Shown: in pieces, positions 34,215 to 44,630 of the stretch
How the letters are laid out: each line of letters opens with the position of its first letter
Numbering within the stretch: the stretch's first letter is position 1
Source: Corinectria fuckeliana
Lineage: Eukaryota; Ascomycota; Sordariomycetes; Hypocreales; Nectriaceae
Assembly (NCBI GenBank): GCA_019137255.1
Contig: WPDH01000124.1
Coordinates: forward strand, 242,768 to 306,767
DNA length: 64,000 bases
Direction: 5' to 3'
Translations under genes and position numbers: made by a program
The notes under the pieces: model-generated
Seen by the model: only the letters and a program-made list of their open reading frames with translations
Told to the model about the DNA's origin: nothing
Databases searched by the model: none

Positions 34215-34781
34215 TGTGATAGAGCTGTGACGCTCTAGAATCCCATCCCCTTGAGTGTGCGGAGGATCGGACACGGTCGCTGTAAGGATATCCGACCAAT
34301 CGTGAAAAACAGTACATCAGCCTCACTCAAAGTCCGCGGTGATCGAAGTATCAACAACCCTGCGCCGGGGTGATGTGGGGCTTATACAGCGTCCGATCCT
34401 CCCCAGGTAGATCCTACTCGCAGCCGGTTTTCGGTAGCTATTTTTGCCTCTTGCTGACAGCCCCCAGTAACGAGAACGTCAGTAGGATCAAAGGATTCAA
34501 ATCCGAACCCGAACCCGAGCCCGACCGAAGCAGCGCCCCCACAGATATGCATGATGCTTCCTTTGGAGCGGAAACTCTTTGCTTTCAATGTACGATTGGC
34601 TCGTGAAATGCTCTCTCTAGGCCTCGTTAGCACACACGGGGCCCGTCACGGCTAGGCAGCGCTCGCCGCCTTTCCCTGGCGCGCAGAACTCCGCGTCGAT
34701 GACGCCCTTGGGGGCAGACAATCACCACGGTTGTATCATGATACTCCAAAAAGGTGACGTAGTTGGGTATTACTCGTATAG

Positions 34782-34788
34782 GTATAAA
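34782..34788 (+). promoter_or_regulatory. TATA box of the small secreted protein gene
   Basis: GTATAAAG-like element about 120 bases upstream of the ATG at 34,904, a usual distance for a fungal TATA element. Confidence 0.4.
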
Positions 34789-34903
34789 GACCCTCGAGTA
34801 CGCCCGACCACTGCCAGGCTCCGAATTAGTCCATCAACAAGTGGTACAACGCTCAGAACTGTATTTGAAACAGCCCCCATCATTCAAATCAAACAGCAAC
34901 AAG

Positions 34904-35471
34904 ATGCAAGGCAAACTCATCCTCGCACTGGGAAGCCTAGTGGCCGGCGTCGCCTCGTGGGAAGGTCTGTTGATGACGAAGATCAGGAGCATAAGGAGAC
35001 TAACACGAGAGCAGTGACTGCCTACAGCGACGTTGACAACTGCGAACCGAACTCGGATAGCCTCTACCGCGTTTTCGAGGGCGACGAGTACAGCCTCGGC
35101 GTGTGTCAGGGAATTGCGGGCGTTGCCACCGACTCGTCCATTACGTGCAGCGAGCACGCCAACGGCGGCGTGACTGACCCGGTGCCCTGCGAAGATCGCG
35201 GCGTGGACAACTTCTACGGCAAGTCCATCATCTTCGATACCACCACCGAATCCGGAGCCGTCGAGTTGGATGTCGTGTGCGAGTTCTTTGCCAGCGCAAA
35301 CTGCGACAACCGGGACCAGGTCGATAATAGCCCATGCTACATACCGTATGGCGGCGATAGGGGCACCGGCGCCGTGTCATTCAAATGCGTAAGCCATCCT
35401 TATCTCAGATCAATGTCACTCCTGATTTCATTGCTGACTTTGACAACTCTTAGATTCTCGTTACAATTTGA
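34904..35471 (+). CDS. Small secreted cysteine-containing protein (effector-like)
   Basis: Three exons (34904-34964, 35015-35388, 35454-35471) join in frame to 150 residues; both introns are GT...AG, the first with a GACTAAC branch point. The signal peptide (MQGKLILALGSLVAGVAS) ends just before the first intron. The mature part carries eight Cys (DNC, GVC, ITC, VPC, VVC, ANC, SPC, FKC) and is acidic, with many Asp/Glu. The last exon adds only ILVTI before TGA. Length, cysteine number and secretion fit the broad class of small secreted fungal proteins, including candidate effectors. I do not recognise a named family. Confidence 0.75.
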
Positions 35472-35836
35472 GAAAAGGTATACGTTGGTGTGAGCGCTGT
35501 TGCCCTTGGCAATATCCTTAGGGCTTATAACTAGCTTGAGGTGAAATGAGGTATTGAGCCGCTGGATATACTTCATGGTTATGACTATTAGTTATAGTTT
35601 GTTAGGGTACACATATTGAGTTATTGTATCAAGGTCATGTTCTAAAACTCCATATACATTATAACGTAGGCACAAAGCGAACTCCAACTGCTCTCTATTG
35701 CTCTACACTATGTTGCGCCTTAAGCAATCATCGGACACCAACGGACCCTTACTTAACATTGCAGTCCAAGCACTACTTGTTTAGGAATTATTTATCGCTA
35801 CTTTTTTAACCAAGAAGCGTAGACGTAGCAGCCGAT
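35472..35836. other. Intergenic stretch
   Basis: 3' flank of the small secreted protein gene. Nothing further seen. Confidence 0.4.
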
Positions 35837-36195
35837 CTACTGCAGCGGCTTCGGCCGCATTACCCAATGATCCCTGCTAGGAGCCCAGTAGTTATTTTGA
35901 GCCCGTATATATTCCTGATAGCCTGTTAGAACTTCCTCCACACCAATAAAGGCCTCATCAATATCCCGGACCTTTTCGACATTTATGACATTCTCCCAGA
36001 ACTGAGGCCAATTCGCCGGATCAGGCTAGACGGAAAGATGTGTGTTTCATGGATTTGAAGAATGCCAGCAAAGCGGCGAACTGGACATCATGTGGGAAGA
36101 TTTCGTCTATATGGTCCTCTCCCTCCCCATCCACATCTGAAGGGAAGTCGGATCCCGTTCTGAATCCGGACGTGGACGGTTTAGGCGTGGCACTC
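35837..36195 (-). pseudogene. Decayed coding remnant of unknown family
   Basis: On the minus strand two coding-like pieces follow each other: one reading GFRTGSDFPSDVDGEG and IFPHDVQFAALLAFFKSMK, the other WPQFWENVINVEKVRDIDEA and EEVLTGYQEYIRAQNNYW, ending at a TAG at 35,837-35,839. They lie in different frames with a TGA between them and no ATG upstream. The amino-acid composition is protein-like. I do not recognise the family; it may be the end of a broken gene or two exons with an unusual intron. Confidence 0.4.
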
Positions 36196-36558
36196 TGATG
36201 ATAAGTAGCAGGCTACGCTAAAAGTAGGGCCTCTTACAGTTGATGTGAATAGTGGAATTCCACCAGCACCCTATCAACATACATTTTAGGGGTAATCATC
36301 TTGTCATGTTTCCATCCTTTGTTTCTCCTGAATTCAACTTCACCGACTCATTGATTCCAACAGAAAGGCCCACCTTTTATTCTCTAGTTGTGAATGAGTC
36401 TTGCGCTGTGGCTTCGGTAAATATGAGCTTTTACTCCTTTGTTAATAATTGCTTAATGTAGGTTCTCTTCTGCAGAACTTCCTTTCCAAGCCTATACAGG
36501 CAGGTAAGGAACAATCCAATATCGCCTTCATGTCCTCACCCATCCTGCTCTTCCCGCC

Positions 36559-37428
36559 TTAATCATCATCGCTGTCACTATCAACGCCCGCGTTGTCGCC
36601 GACACCAGCAGTCCCTCCCAACTCGTCCCCGCTGTCCTCGTCACCACTACCGTCCTCAAACGCGCCTGGCACAGCAGCTACGGCATTCCCAGCAGCTGGA
36701 ACAGGATCCAGCGCTGTGGCAGCAACTGCATCGAACTTTGCCGTGCTGGCCAAGCCAAGCCTCGCGGTGAAGGGTCCAAACCCACGCTCATGGAATCCCA
36801 ATCTCGCGCCTGGGTCGGAAGCATCACCCAGCGGTGGCTGCTCCGAAAGGGCCCAGCCCATGACGGCATCACCCGATACTGCTTCGGGACCAAGGCCTAG
36901 CGTGCTGTCGAGGCAGTTCTCGCAGAGGAACGTGTACGTGAGAGACGTTGCATTCACAGAAACACCATCTGGGAGGGGTCGCACGTTGAAGTTCCCCTTC
37001 ACGACCGCCGGGTTGTCTTCATCGGTCGCCTGGCGGAACGACGCCATAACGCCACCGCTTCCATCCGGCCAAGCGGCGAGGATGAAGTTCCCCTCCATCT
37101 CTCCTATAAGCCCCATGGCGCCCCAGCCCACGCCGTTGACGAGGGGGAAAGAGAGTTGGCCAATGAAGGAGCCGGCTGGTGCAGTTTGGGCTACAGGGAG
37201 AGCGAAGGCAAAGGCGAACGAGGTGCGGGCGCCGAAGAAACGCTCCATAGGCAGACCGGTTGTTTGGTCTGTAAAAGGTGCGGAGAATTGTGATGCTGAG
37301 GAAGTCGGCTCGTCGTCGTCTTGTGCGAGGATGTAGGCAGGGAGGAGAGCTGCTGCGAGCGCCATGTAACGCGGGTTGACGTAGGTATGGCGCAGAACAC
37401 GCCGCCTTTGAACACGCGACATCGCCAT
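36559..37428 (-). CDS. Secreted cytochrome-domain protein like that of cellobiose dehydrogenase
   Basis: A single frame of 289 residues. A second in-frame ATG at 37,365 gives a better signal peptide (MALAAALLPAYILAQ) and is the likelier start. The mature part matches the CDH cytochrome-like (DOMON-type) fold: FTDQTTGLPMERFFGARTS, GQLSFPLVNGVGWGAMGLIG, NFILAAWPDG and LTYTFLCENCL. A Met in the GWGAMG/GEMEGN region and a His in GFHERGFGPF are candidate haem ligands, which I cannot confirm. The C-terminus is an acidic Asp/Gly tail. There is no FAD dehydrogenase domain, so this is a stand-alone haem or electron-transfer type protein, possibly partnering extracellular oxidative enzymes. Confidence 0.75.
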   Translation of the reverse strand: MAMSRVQRRRVLRHTYVNPRYMALAAALLPAYILAQDDDEPTSSASQFSAPFTDQTTGLPMERFFGARTSFAFAFALPVAQTAPAGSFIGQLSFPLVNGVGWGAMGLIGEMEGNFILAAWPDGSGGVMASFRQATDEDNPAVVKGNFNVRPLPDGVSVNATSLTYTFLCENCLDSTLGLGPEAVSGDAVMGWALSEQPPLGDASDPGARLGFHERGFGPFTARLGLASTAKFDAVAATALDPVPAAGNAVAAVPGAFEDGSGDEDSGDELGGTAGVGDNAGVDSDSDDD

Positions 37429-38558
37429 TGTGATGATGTTGGAGTTTTTCTGTGGAGGTAACGAGATGATTCAAGAGCTCTGTGCTGTGGAAGAGGAGGC
37501 TGACTTGGTAAGTTCGATGATGATTCGGCCATAAGCAAAGATGATGGATTATATATCAGTCCCCCCGATGCTCAAGCTAATTATATCCTTAAGTCGGGGC
37601 AGAGATCTTGCCTCCGTACCTAAAAGAAGAAACTCCAAACTCACCTCAAACGATTCCGGTAAGTGAGGTATGATTTAAGTATGTCGTGTTTCCTGCGAAC
37701 CAAAGTCATATAGTGTACCAAGCGCCATGGACGTCTTGGCAGCCTCACATTAGACCAGCCTTTGCCGAAGCCGAGACGCCAAGAGCTGATGGTAGACTGA
37801 GAGTGCACTGCTAAGAATATGATCGCCCGCGAATCAGAAGAACGAGTAAATAAACGACGACGATTGAGTGGGAAGCCATCTTAAAATAGATGGTAGAAAC
37901 AGACATGCGACAGTTCAGGTGTGAGAAGATGGAACGCCTTGCTCAGTAGGATTAGTGCTGGGAGATGCAGCTTTGGCTGCCCTCGTTTCAGTCCCCGCGT
38001 GTGTTCAAAAAACGAAGTAGCAGCAGATCCCTAAAATACATGGGTCAACTGTTATCAGTTACGGGCTTTGACAGCCAAGTCCGTATTGCTAGCGCAAGGC
38101 CATGATCTTGTGGATGCACCGTTGCGCGAGTCTTGGACATTCATGCCGCAATTAGCATTGCCGGAGAAGACGCCTATCATAGTTGTTTACTCATCAAGGT
38201 AGGGGGCTCCCAGTGGGATCAATTTTCACATCAAGGCTGGAAGGTAATGTCTCATCATCGCCAAGCGAGGCTATGACGAAACAACGCCAAGGACCAAGAC
38301 GCGGTTCTGGTACGCTTGATGCAAGGCATATCGTGGCACACTCTCTAGCTTGTGCTGTTGGTTTTATTTCAAATAATTTTCCAAACTCATCATAACGTGC
38401 CGAGATGACCAGCTTGGTAATCTTGAGGCAAACCGGGTTAAAGTCGATTGATGTGCGATTATAAGATATTTTATATCTACGATGGCTCTGCACCTAGCAC
38501 AATAGCCTCGCATGCCTTTGCTCCATAATTGAATTCATGTGTCTGCTGTTCGTCTTTA
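37429..38558. other. Intergenic stretch
   Basis: No gene is supported; open frames are short and lack motifs. Confidence 0.45.
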
Positions 38559-39157
38559 TTATCTAGCTATCCTAAGATACGCCTCCATAGTTGCCGACTT
38601 GCATACTGACAACATCCATGGTCCACCAACTGCCAAATATAATCTAGCCTTCAATACCCTCTTCTCTAACCCTTGAACAGCTGCCTCGTTTTGCATCTGG
38701 GCTTCAGTCTTGTACGCCTTAAACTTTCTAGCAGGAACACTACGAGCAAACATTTCATAAAAACGCCACGAAGGGCCAAAGGAGTGATCTTGTACACTGG
38801 TGAGCCGCTGAATACAGGTCCAAACCGACACAGACTCACATCTCCTACGTAGCTAATCATGGTACTGGCTACACTACCGACCATGACGCCGTTCAAGAGC
38901 TTGCCCGGGAAGAAGACGCGATTTGTGGTGGCGATGAATTTAATAGCCACGGCAATCACCGAAATGACAAGTGAGCACGTTCTTCAGGCCAATCTAGTCG
39001 GCAAGCTCGGCGGAGACGAGTGAGGAAACGACAGCGTTGGGATAGAACAGTCACGGTTGTCTTGGTCAGACTGATGGGCTAGTTGTGCATCGTGAGTGAC
39101 TTCGACCTGCTCGACGCCGAACTTCTCGCCAGGAAGAGTGATGCTGTCGCCAGCCAT
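38559..39157 (-). pseudogene. MFS sugar transporter with a large internal deletion
   Basis: The piece FFPGKLLNGVMVG...MISYVGD (38,950-38,830) and, after an intron-like gap, ITPLALRGVF correspond to membrane segments 3-4 of maltose-permease-type sugar transporters. Within a few bases of this, another frame reads ARSVPARKFKAYKTEAQ, the cytosolic C-terminal tail of the same family. Some 300 or more residues between these points are missing, so the gene has been collapsed by one internal deletion. An N-terminal cytosolic piece may start at the ATG at 39,157. It cannot make a transporter. Confidence 0.65.
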
Positions 39158-39214
39158 TACGTACATGCAATGAAGGAGAAGAGAATGCCTCAAACTTGAC
39201 TTGCAGAATTGCAT

Positions 39215-39997
39215 TGTCTGGGAGTCTGCAGCTTAGACTTATGTGAGCAAAAACCCTCCCTGACTCGTCCCCAGGTCGTCGTACGTGGTATCGATCGACG
39301 TTGATCTGCATCCGTAAAATGCTCCGATTTCTCAGCATTTGCTGATCACAACCTGGACTTTACACAAGCTACAGCGGCGCGTAGCTCCCGTCTTGCCGTC
39401 AGTGCTCTTGAGGAACTCAGTGTACCTAGTTAAGGGTGGTTAAAGTTGCCCAAACTGTACGTGCTTGACCCGCGTCGCCAGTAGCGGCTGCTGGAGTGCG
39501 GGGATTGGACTGGTGACAGGCTCGTCAAAAAGGCCTTGCCGGGATGAAGAAGCCGGCGGGGTAGAATTGCCATGTTGAAGATCCTCACCAATGGCTCGAT
39601 GACGTGATGGTGCCTTACTGGGTGCAAAGGCGTAAGAGCTCATCGGATCATGGGCCGGCTCCTCAAGCACTTGTGAATGCGAGGATTTGTTAGAAACACC
39701 TATGTAGTGCATGTTCCTAGACATCCAATCGACGTTTAGACTAGTTACTAAGTAATATGCCGATCTTACTGCCGAAAGTACTTGCTCCAGAGTTAACTTG
39801 GCAAACGACAAACCACCCAATCGACAGCTACAGCATACAGATCTGATCAGGTGTCATGAGATGGCATCCACAGTGGACAGGGGGCTTCAAATCACTGACA
39901 ACCCAGCGTCATGCATTTGTAAGCCTGGTGATGGCGACGCGGTGTGATTATTATCATACCACAGTACCAGCTACATATCTCTCTTGTTTTTCTCAGC
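39215..39997. other. Intergenic stretch
   Basis: Contains an open minus-strand frame of 126 codons (39,440-39,820) without motif or clear codon bias; I do not support it as a gene. Otherwise nothing seen. Confidence 0.4.
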
Positions 39998-41482
39998 TCA
40001 TTTCCAGTTCTTGTTGATCGGCTGAATCAGAATCCTCCGGTAACTCGTCAAAGCTGGCGATCCGTTATCCGTGACTTCCAAAATCAGGTGCAGCAGAAGA
40101 CCACGCTCAATGGGCGTCTTCTCACGGAACAGAATACACGACAACTCAGGCGCCGCAATGGTCACCTTTACCTTGCTGCCACTCTCGTTGAGTGTCTTGA
40201 TCTCCAACTTGGAGACTTCGTGAGCGTGATAAATGTGCTCGGCGCTAGGCTCGCGGTACTGATACCATTTGAACGACAGCTTGTCACCGTCTGGATCCGA
40301 CGATTCTGAAGCATCAAAGGTAAGAGAGGAGCCGGCATCTGCATCGACGCGGATGGGGGTGATGCCAACATCGCCGTCAACTGAAATGACAGGGTGGTGG
40401 TTGACCTTTGTGAAGTCGTTGGTCAGAGTCCACTGGATGCGTGCTGCAAAATCATTCTGAAAGGCATTCCTCCACCGCCAGATCGTTGCCTTGTTGGACT
40501 TGTAGGCACGGCCATCCAGCCCCGTGACTTCGTCGAGAGTGTCGCCGTAGTGTCCCATTGGAATGCCCTTTTTGCTGATATTGACGGGGAGGTAGCGGCC
40601 ACCCCAGGAGCCGTAGGAAGGCCTCTCTGGGAAGCCGAGACCATTTTGGATCAGGTACAAGAAGGATGGCGTGTCTCCTTCCATGATGAATTCAAGGTCG
40701 GGGTACTGAGCACCAAGCGGTCCGACCTGGATATGCTCCTTGAGCCACGGCATGCTAACCTTGGACGGGTCAGGGCCTCCCTGGTCAACAGAAGCTGATA
40801 TGCCAACCCATGTAGACATTTGATACTGGTTCCAGCCATGAACGGAGCAGATGTAGAAAACATCTGGCCACTGCAGTCGGATCCAGGCGCCGGTGTCGTC
40901 CTGGTCAGAGATGGCGTACACGCGCAGTTTTGCGCGTAGTGCAGCGGCGTCGGGACGGTTGCGGATGTTGTTGAGCACCTGGGCCAGCACGTTTGCGCCA
41001 CCCCAGACAAGAACCCAGAGCGGGTCATCAGAGGACGACGTGATGCTCTCCAAAAGGAGTTTTCCCCCTTCACTCAGGGCAATGTCATCTCCAACCGCGT
41101 CCATGCCATAGACCTGGGAGTACGTTAATGAGTTGTGGCACCACGGAAGTTGTGTGCTCACCGGAGCCCCGGGCTTGACGATGCTCCTAAAGTAATCCGC
41201 TGAAGAGTAGGGGAATTCAGGGTGAGCGTGGGCATTGAGGTTATCGACGACTTTTTCGTATCCATCGAGGATTTGGAAAAGGTTCTGTGGGGCGACCTTG
41301 TCCTTGAGCCATACCGACGTGCAGGCGACAACTCCCTCAGTCTGGAACTGGTTCGAGTAAGTCAGATAGCGACAGAACGATTGGGCGTCATCGGGCTCGT
41401 TGGTGATGTCGGTCAGGATGAAAACGCGTGGCTTTGAGGGGAAGGGGGCAATGGCCGCTTGCTGGTAGGATGAGTCTTCCAT
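39998..41482 (-). CDS. DUF1593 (Sde182-like, nucleoside-hydrolase-fold) protein
   Basis: A single exon of 494 residues. The N-terminal domain carries RVFILTDITNEPDDAQSFCR, which resembles the Asp-rich metal site of nucleoside-hydrolase-like folds, then LWVLVWGGANVLAQ, YAISDQDDTGAWIR and FIMEGDTPSFLYLIQNGLG, all landmarks of DUF1593. The C-terminal third is a beta-rich Sde182-type domain (VDADAGSSLTFDASESSDPD, a PKD-like calcium-binding type signature). Bacterial relatives are linked to polysaccharide binding or hydrolysis. The frame has no signal peptide, so a cytosolic location or a missed upstream exon is possible. The gene looks intact. Enzyme activity is unproven for the family as far as I know. 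Confidence 0.82.
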   Translation of the reverse strand: MEDSSYQQAAIAPFPSKPRVFILTDITNEPDDAQSFCRYLTYSNQFQTEGVVACTSVWLKDKVAPQNLFQILDGYEKVVDNLNAHAHPEFPYSSADYFRSIVKPGAPVSTQLPWCHNSLTYSQVYGMDAVGDDIALSEGGKLLLESITSSSDDPLWVLVWGGANVLAQVLNNIRNRPDAAALRAKLRVYAISDQDDTGAWIRLQWPDVFYICSVHGWNQYQMSTWVGISASVDQGGPDPSKVSMPWLKEHIQVGPLGAQYPDLEFIMEGDTPSFLYLIQNGLGFPERPSYGSWGGRYLPVNISKKGIPMGHYGDTLDEVTGLDGRAYKSNKATIWRWRNAFQNDFAARIQWTLTNDFTKVNHHPVISVDGDVGITPIRVDADAGSSLTFDASESSDPDGDKLSFKWYQYREPSAEHIYHAHEVSKLEIKTLNESGSKVKVTIAAPELSCILFREKTPIERGLLLHLILEVTDNGSPALTSYRRILIQPINKNWK

Positions 41483-42450
41483 ATTGGAGTGAGTTGATTA
41501 CGTGCTGGTAAGAGGATTGTGATGACTTTCTGCAGCTGATCTTGCTTCAATCCGCGGTTTTATGTCAGTTAATCTAAGACCGACATCCGCGATGGTGTTG
41601 GCGCATTCCGTAGATGAACCGGGTGGAGTCTGAATACTGCAGTTCGATTGCCTGAACTGGAAGTATTAACCACTCTTAGCTTACCCCAGTTCAGCAGTCT
41701 GGGGCTGCCGATCCTAAGGCGTCTGTTGGTGGGTCACCACCTATTATGAGAGATGTGACCTGCCCAAGTGCAAGGTGCCTTGACTTTTGGTGTAGCGGTC
41801 ATTGACAGCGTCACATGGCGTTAACAGGAACGGGGGGCATAGATTACGGGAAAAGGGAGTGACGAGAGCCGTGACTATCAGAAAAGACATGGATGAAGGT
41901 CTAGACGGTGACGTTGAGATACCTAGAAACAGGCAGAGCTTAGCAATACTCCTTTTACGCACAACCACGGTAGCTGTCGTTGATAATACCTTCAAGTTGC
42001 AACGAGATGCTTCTGACTTGGGGCAAGCGGGCGCGGATTGGGATCACGAAGCTAGAAAAAAGGAGATGAACAGATATATAAGTCGATGGAGTGCTGAATC
42101 GGTTCTACGTCCTTATGTTGATTGATCGATTGCATTTTCGAGGACATGTACCAACTCGGAGCAACGTCTTTCAAGTAGGGCTTAACCTTTCGATATCAGA
42201 CTAAATGCGCCTAGTATGAACGATGAACCCAGACTACCCTGTAAGCTGAAGGCGGCTCTCAACTCACAATCCAATTCCTGGATCTGCGCCGCACTCAAAT
42301 CTTGAGACTTCCTAACACTCACTCTAGCCTCCACGCCTTCCTGGCGGACAGGACAAAGCGTGAATTTTTTAAAGTCCACGTCGCTTTGAACATTCTGCCC
42401 GAAGACTGACTTGTGCCTCAATACACCATCAACAGGTGGTTCTTATTCAA
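41483..42450. other. Intergenic stretch
   Basis: No gene is supported. A 107-codon plus-strand frame (41,802-42,125) has no motif. Confidence 0.4.
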
Positions 42451-42807
42451 CTAGTAGTCTAGCCGTAGGATCTGCTTAACCACAGCGCTGTAGTCCATGA
42501 TTACGTCGAGAGCCTCCATGATGCCAATCACGTCGGTTACTTTCTCGAGGAGCCCGAAGGATTCGCTGCACGTCACCTCGCTGGCGAAATTCGGAATAGA
42601 CAGGTGCCAGTTGGCTTTCCCTTCTGCGCTACCACGAACTTCAAGGCCATCTGGGGTTTGAAGAAGCGGCGTCTTTGTAAGGGTGCCGGCGTGAATGAAG
42701 CGCCCAGTCCGCGGCGAAAGCTCGGGGAGCACGCAGCCACCTTTATAGCCTGTTATGTACTTCGTAGCGCGGTTCCGTAACGCAGCTTGCTGGAATTGGC
42801 TGATCAT
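42451..42807 (-). CDS. Hypothetical protein (118 residues), possibly a gene fragment
   Basis: An open frame with protein-like composition (ELSPRTGRFIHAGTLTKTP, VTCSESFGLLEKVTDVIGIM, EALDVIMDYSAVVKQILRL). I do not recognise the family. No signal peptide or membrane segment is evident. It could be an intact small protein or the terminal exon of a larger, otherwise lost gene; the region just upstream shows no continuation. Confidence 0.35.
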   Translation of the reverse strand: MISQFQQAALRNRATKYITGYKGGCVLPELSPRTGRFIHAGTLTKTPLLQTPDGLEVRGSAEGKANWHLSIPNFASEVTCSESFGLLEKVTDVIGIMEALDVIMDYSAVVKQILRLDY

Positions 42808-42936
42808 TCAGCCTTGTAGCCTTGAAAAGAAGAAACGCCTCGCTATCGATGAGCCTCACTACCCCTCTTTTTCAACCTAACCTTTAACATAAGAGATCGT
42901 TGTCGCGTCCCAATTTATACTTCTACCTTTCCTAGA

Positions 42937-43317
42937 ATGGAGTCTACTCTCAGCTTCTGTGTGGTTGAGATGTATCTCTCGATTATTCTACTAGTCAAAG
43001 GCATCACCTCTGCTTTTAACGAGTCTGCGGGATTCGCAAAAGACAGTCATATCTACAATGCTTCGACCATCTCCGATTATCTGGATAGCCTCCATCTCGT
43101 TACTCTAGGCAGCGCCCACGCACCCCAACGCTTCGTAGAGGCGTTGCGCAACGATACCTGGAAGGATGAGACAAGCCCCACGGACTGCAACACTGAGATT
43201 ATGATGAAAGATCCTGGAAGGATGGTTTCCGACCGAAGAACGAATAGCATCTTCATCCGAGGTGATGTATTGGAACATACGATGCTCCCAATCCTGCTCC
43301 AAGCCACTGTTACGTAA
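42937..43317 (+). CDS. Hypothetical protein with hydrophobic N-terminus
   Basis: A 126-codon frame starting with a hydrophobic stretch (CVVEMYLSIILLVKGITS) that could act as a signal peptide, followed by a polar region with two N-x-S/T sites. A GTAAGT right at the end of the frame (about 43,315) may be a splice donor, in which case the gene continues, but I find no convincing next exon. Divergent from the preceding small frame. Low confidence. Confidence 0.3.
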   Translation: MESTLSFCVVEMYLSIILLVKGITSAFNESAGFAKDSHIYNASTISDYLDSLHLVTLGSAHAPQRFVEALRNDTWKDETSPTDCNTEIMMKDPGRMVSDRRTNSIFIRGDVLEHTMLPILLQATVT

Positions 43318-44103
43318 GTCTTCCGACAAATAGTCACAAAGATACCAACAGCAAACAGAAAGACGGACCAACCCAGCAACGAAGACTTCCAAAGTATTAT
43401 GAGGATTACCTTGGGGTGGAAGAAACGAAACAAGACCAAAAATCCAGTTCCACCCAACTCGGCTCCCACAGCGTCTTCCGGCTCCATCCGTCGAACGGAA
43501 GGTGTGAATCCTCCCCTGTGGGTGTGTGTATGTCAAACTGAAACAACCGTTGTCCAAAGGCTTGGTTTTAACTGATAGTGCTTAGTGTAACTGTTTATCA
43601 GGCTGTTACTCTACTGTGTTGGATGGGTACTGCCCCGCGTGCTGCCACATCCGGTGTAGATATTGCACCTTCCAGTCATAGCAAAATGTAATGCGCACTA
43701 CGCTGATGCTAAGTGCTAAGTTGAACTAAATGCTGAATGTGACAATAGATATGCTGTTTGACCTGGTAGAGAGAGAAGTTGGACAGCTTTCGTATTCGTA
43801 CACCATGGTGACTCAATGACGACGGGATAGGATGGAGTAGTCCATCTTGGATGCGATGCAAAACTATGCTGGGCGTTATTTAGGTCTATAAAGTCCCTAA
43901 CAGTGTTCTGCCAACTAAACCGTTCTGTTCCTACTTGAGATTCCTGGTATTATAGTCTGCTCCATACTCCAAAGCATTGGCTCGAAGCTTCAACCATCGC
44001 ACAAGGTACGCGTGTTTGCACACTGAACAGTAATTCTTCTCCTTGTCGTGCAAGTGTGGCGGTGTATTTAAGGCAGCCAGTCACAGTTCGCTATGATAAG
44101 ACC
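43318..44103. other. Transition zone to the TA-rich block
   Basis: Normal-composition sequence with no supported gene, ending at the target site (AGACC, 44,099-44,103) of the large retrotransposon. Confidence 0.45.
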
Positions 44104-44239
44104 TGTGGGAGGTAATTTAGCCAAGTATATTACTAAGCTAGTAGGCGCTAGTAGACATATTATATTAGAGGACATAAGGGTCTATAGCAGGTAGAAGAAT
44201 ATAGCAAATATAACCACCTATGCTAACATACTAGTTTTA
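44104..44239 (+). repeat. 5' LTR of the Gypsy-type element
   Basis: Starts TGTGGGAGGT. The end ...CTAGTTTTA is probably an original CA converted to TA. Confidence 0.8.
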
Positions 44240-44362
44240 TAGTGATAAGACTAAGACTATATATTAATATTATTAATTATAAACTTATAGCAGAGATAGC
44301 TACTAAATCCTAATACTACCACTAAAGAGAATACCCCTATTAATAGAAACTAATAGCTCTAA

Positions 44363-44630
44363 GACTATAAGACTAGAGTAAGATTAACACTAGTAAGAAC
44401 TTTATAAAATAACCCTCTAGGACTATAAGACTAGAATAAGAATATTAGTAAGAACTTTATAAAATAACCCTCTAAGACTATAAGACTAGAGTAAAAATAC
44501 TATTAAGAACTTTATAGAATAACCCTTTAGGACTATAAGACTAGAGTAAGAATACTAATAAGAACTTTAATAATATAAGAATCTAATAATAAGCTAAGAA
44601 CCACCTTAGGACTATAAGACTAAGAGCAGA
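44363..44630 (+). repeat. About 55-bp tandem repeat behind the 5' LTR
   Basis: Five starts of GACTATAAGACTA at 44,363, 44,421, 44,476, 44,531 and 44,610, each followed by AAGAACTTTATAAAATAACC-like sequence in the first copies. Spacing is 55-58 bases, then 79. Lies in the untranslated leader of the element. Confidence 0.75.

Larger units (their letters stand above)
33806..34903. other. Intergenic stretch with a poly-C run
   Basis: No gene is supported. A run of 14 C occurs at 34,201-34,214. The final 120 bases hold the TATA region of the next gene. Confidence 0.45.

Noticed and set aside
39440..39820. 126-codon minus-strand frame
   Set aside because: No motif or clear codon bias; short and isolated.
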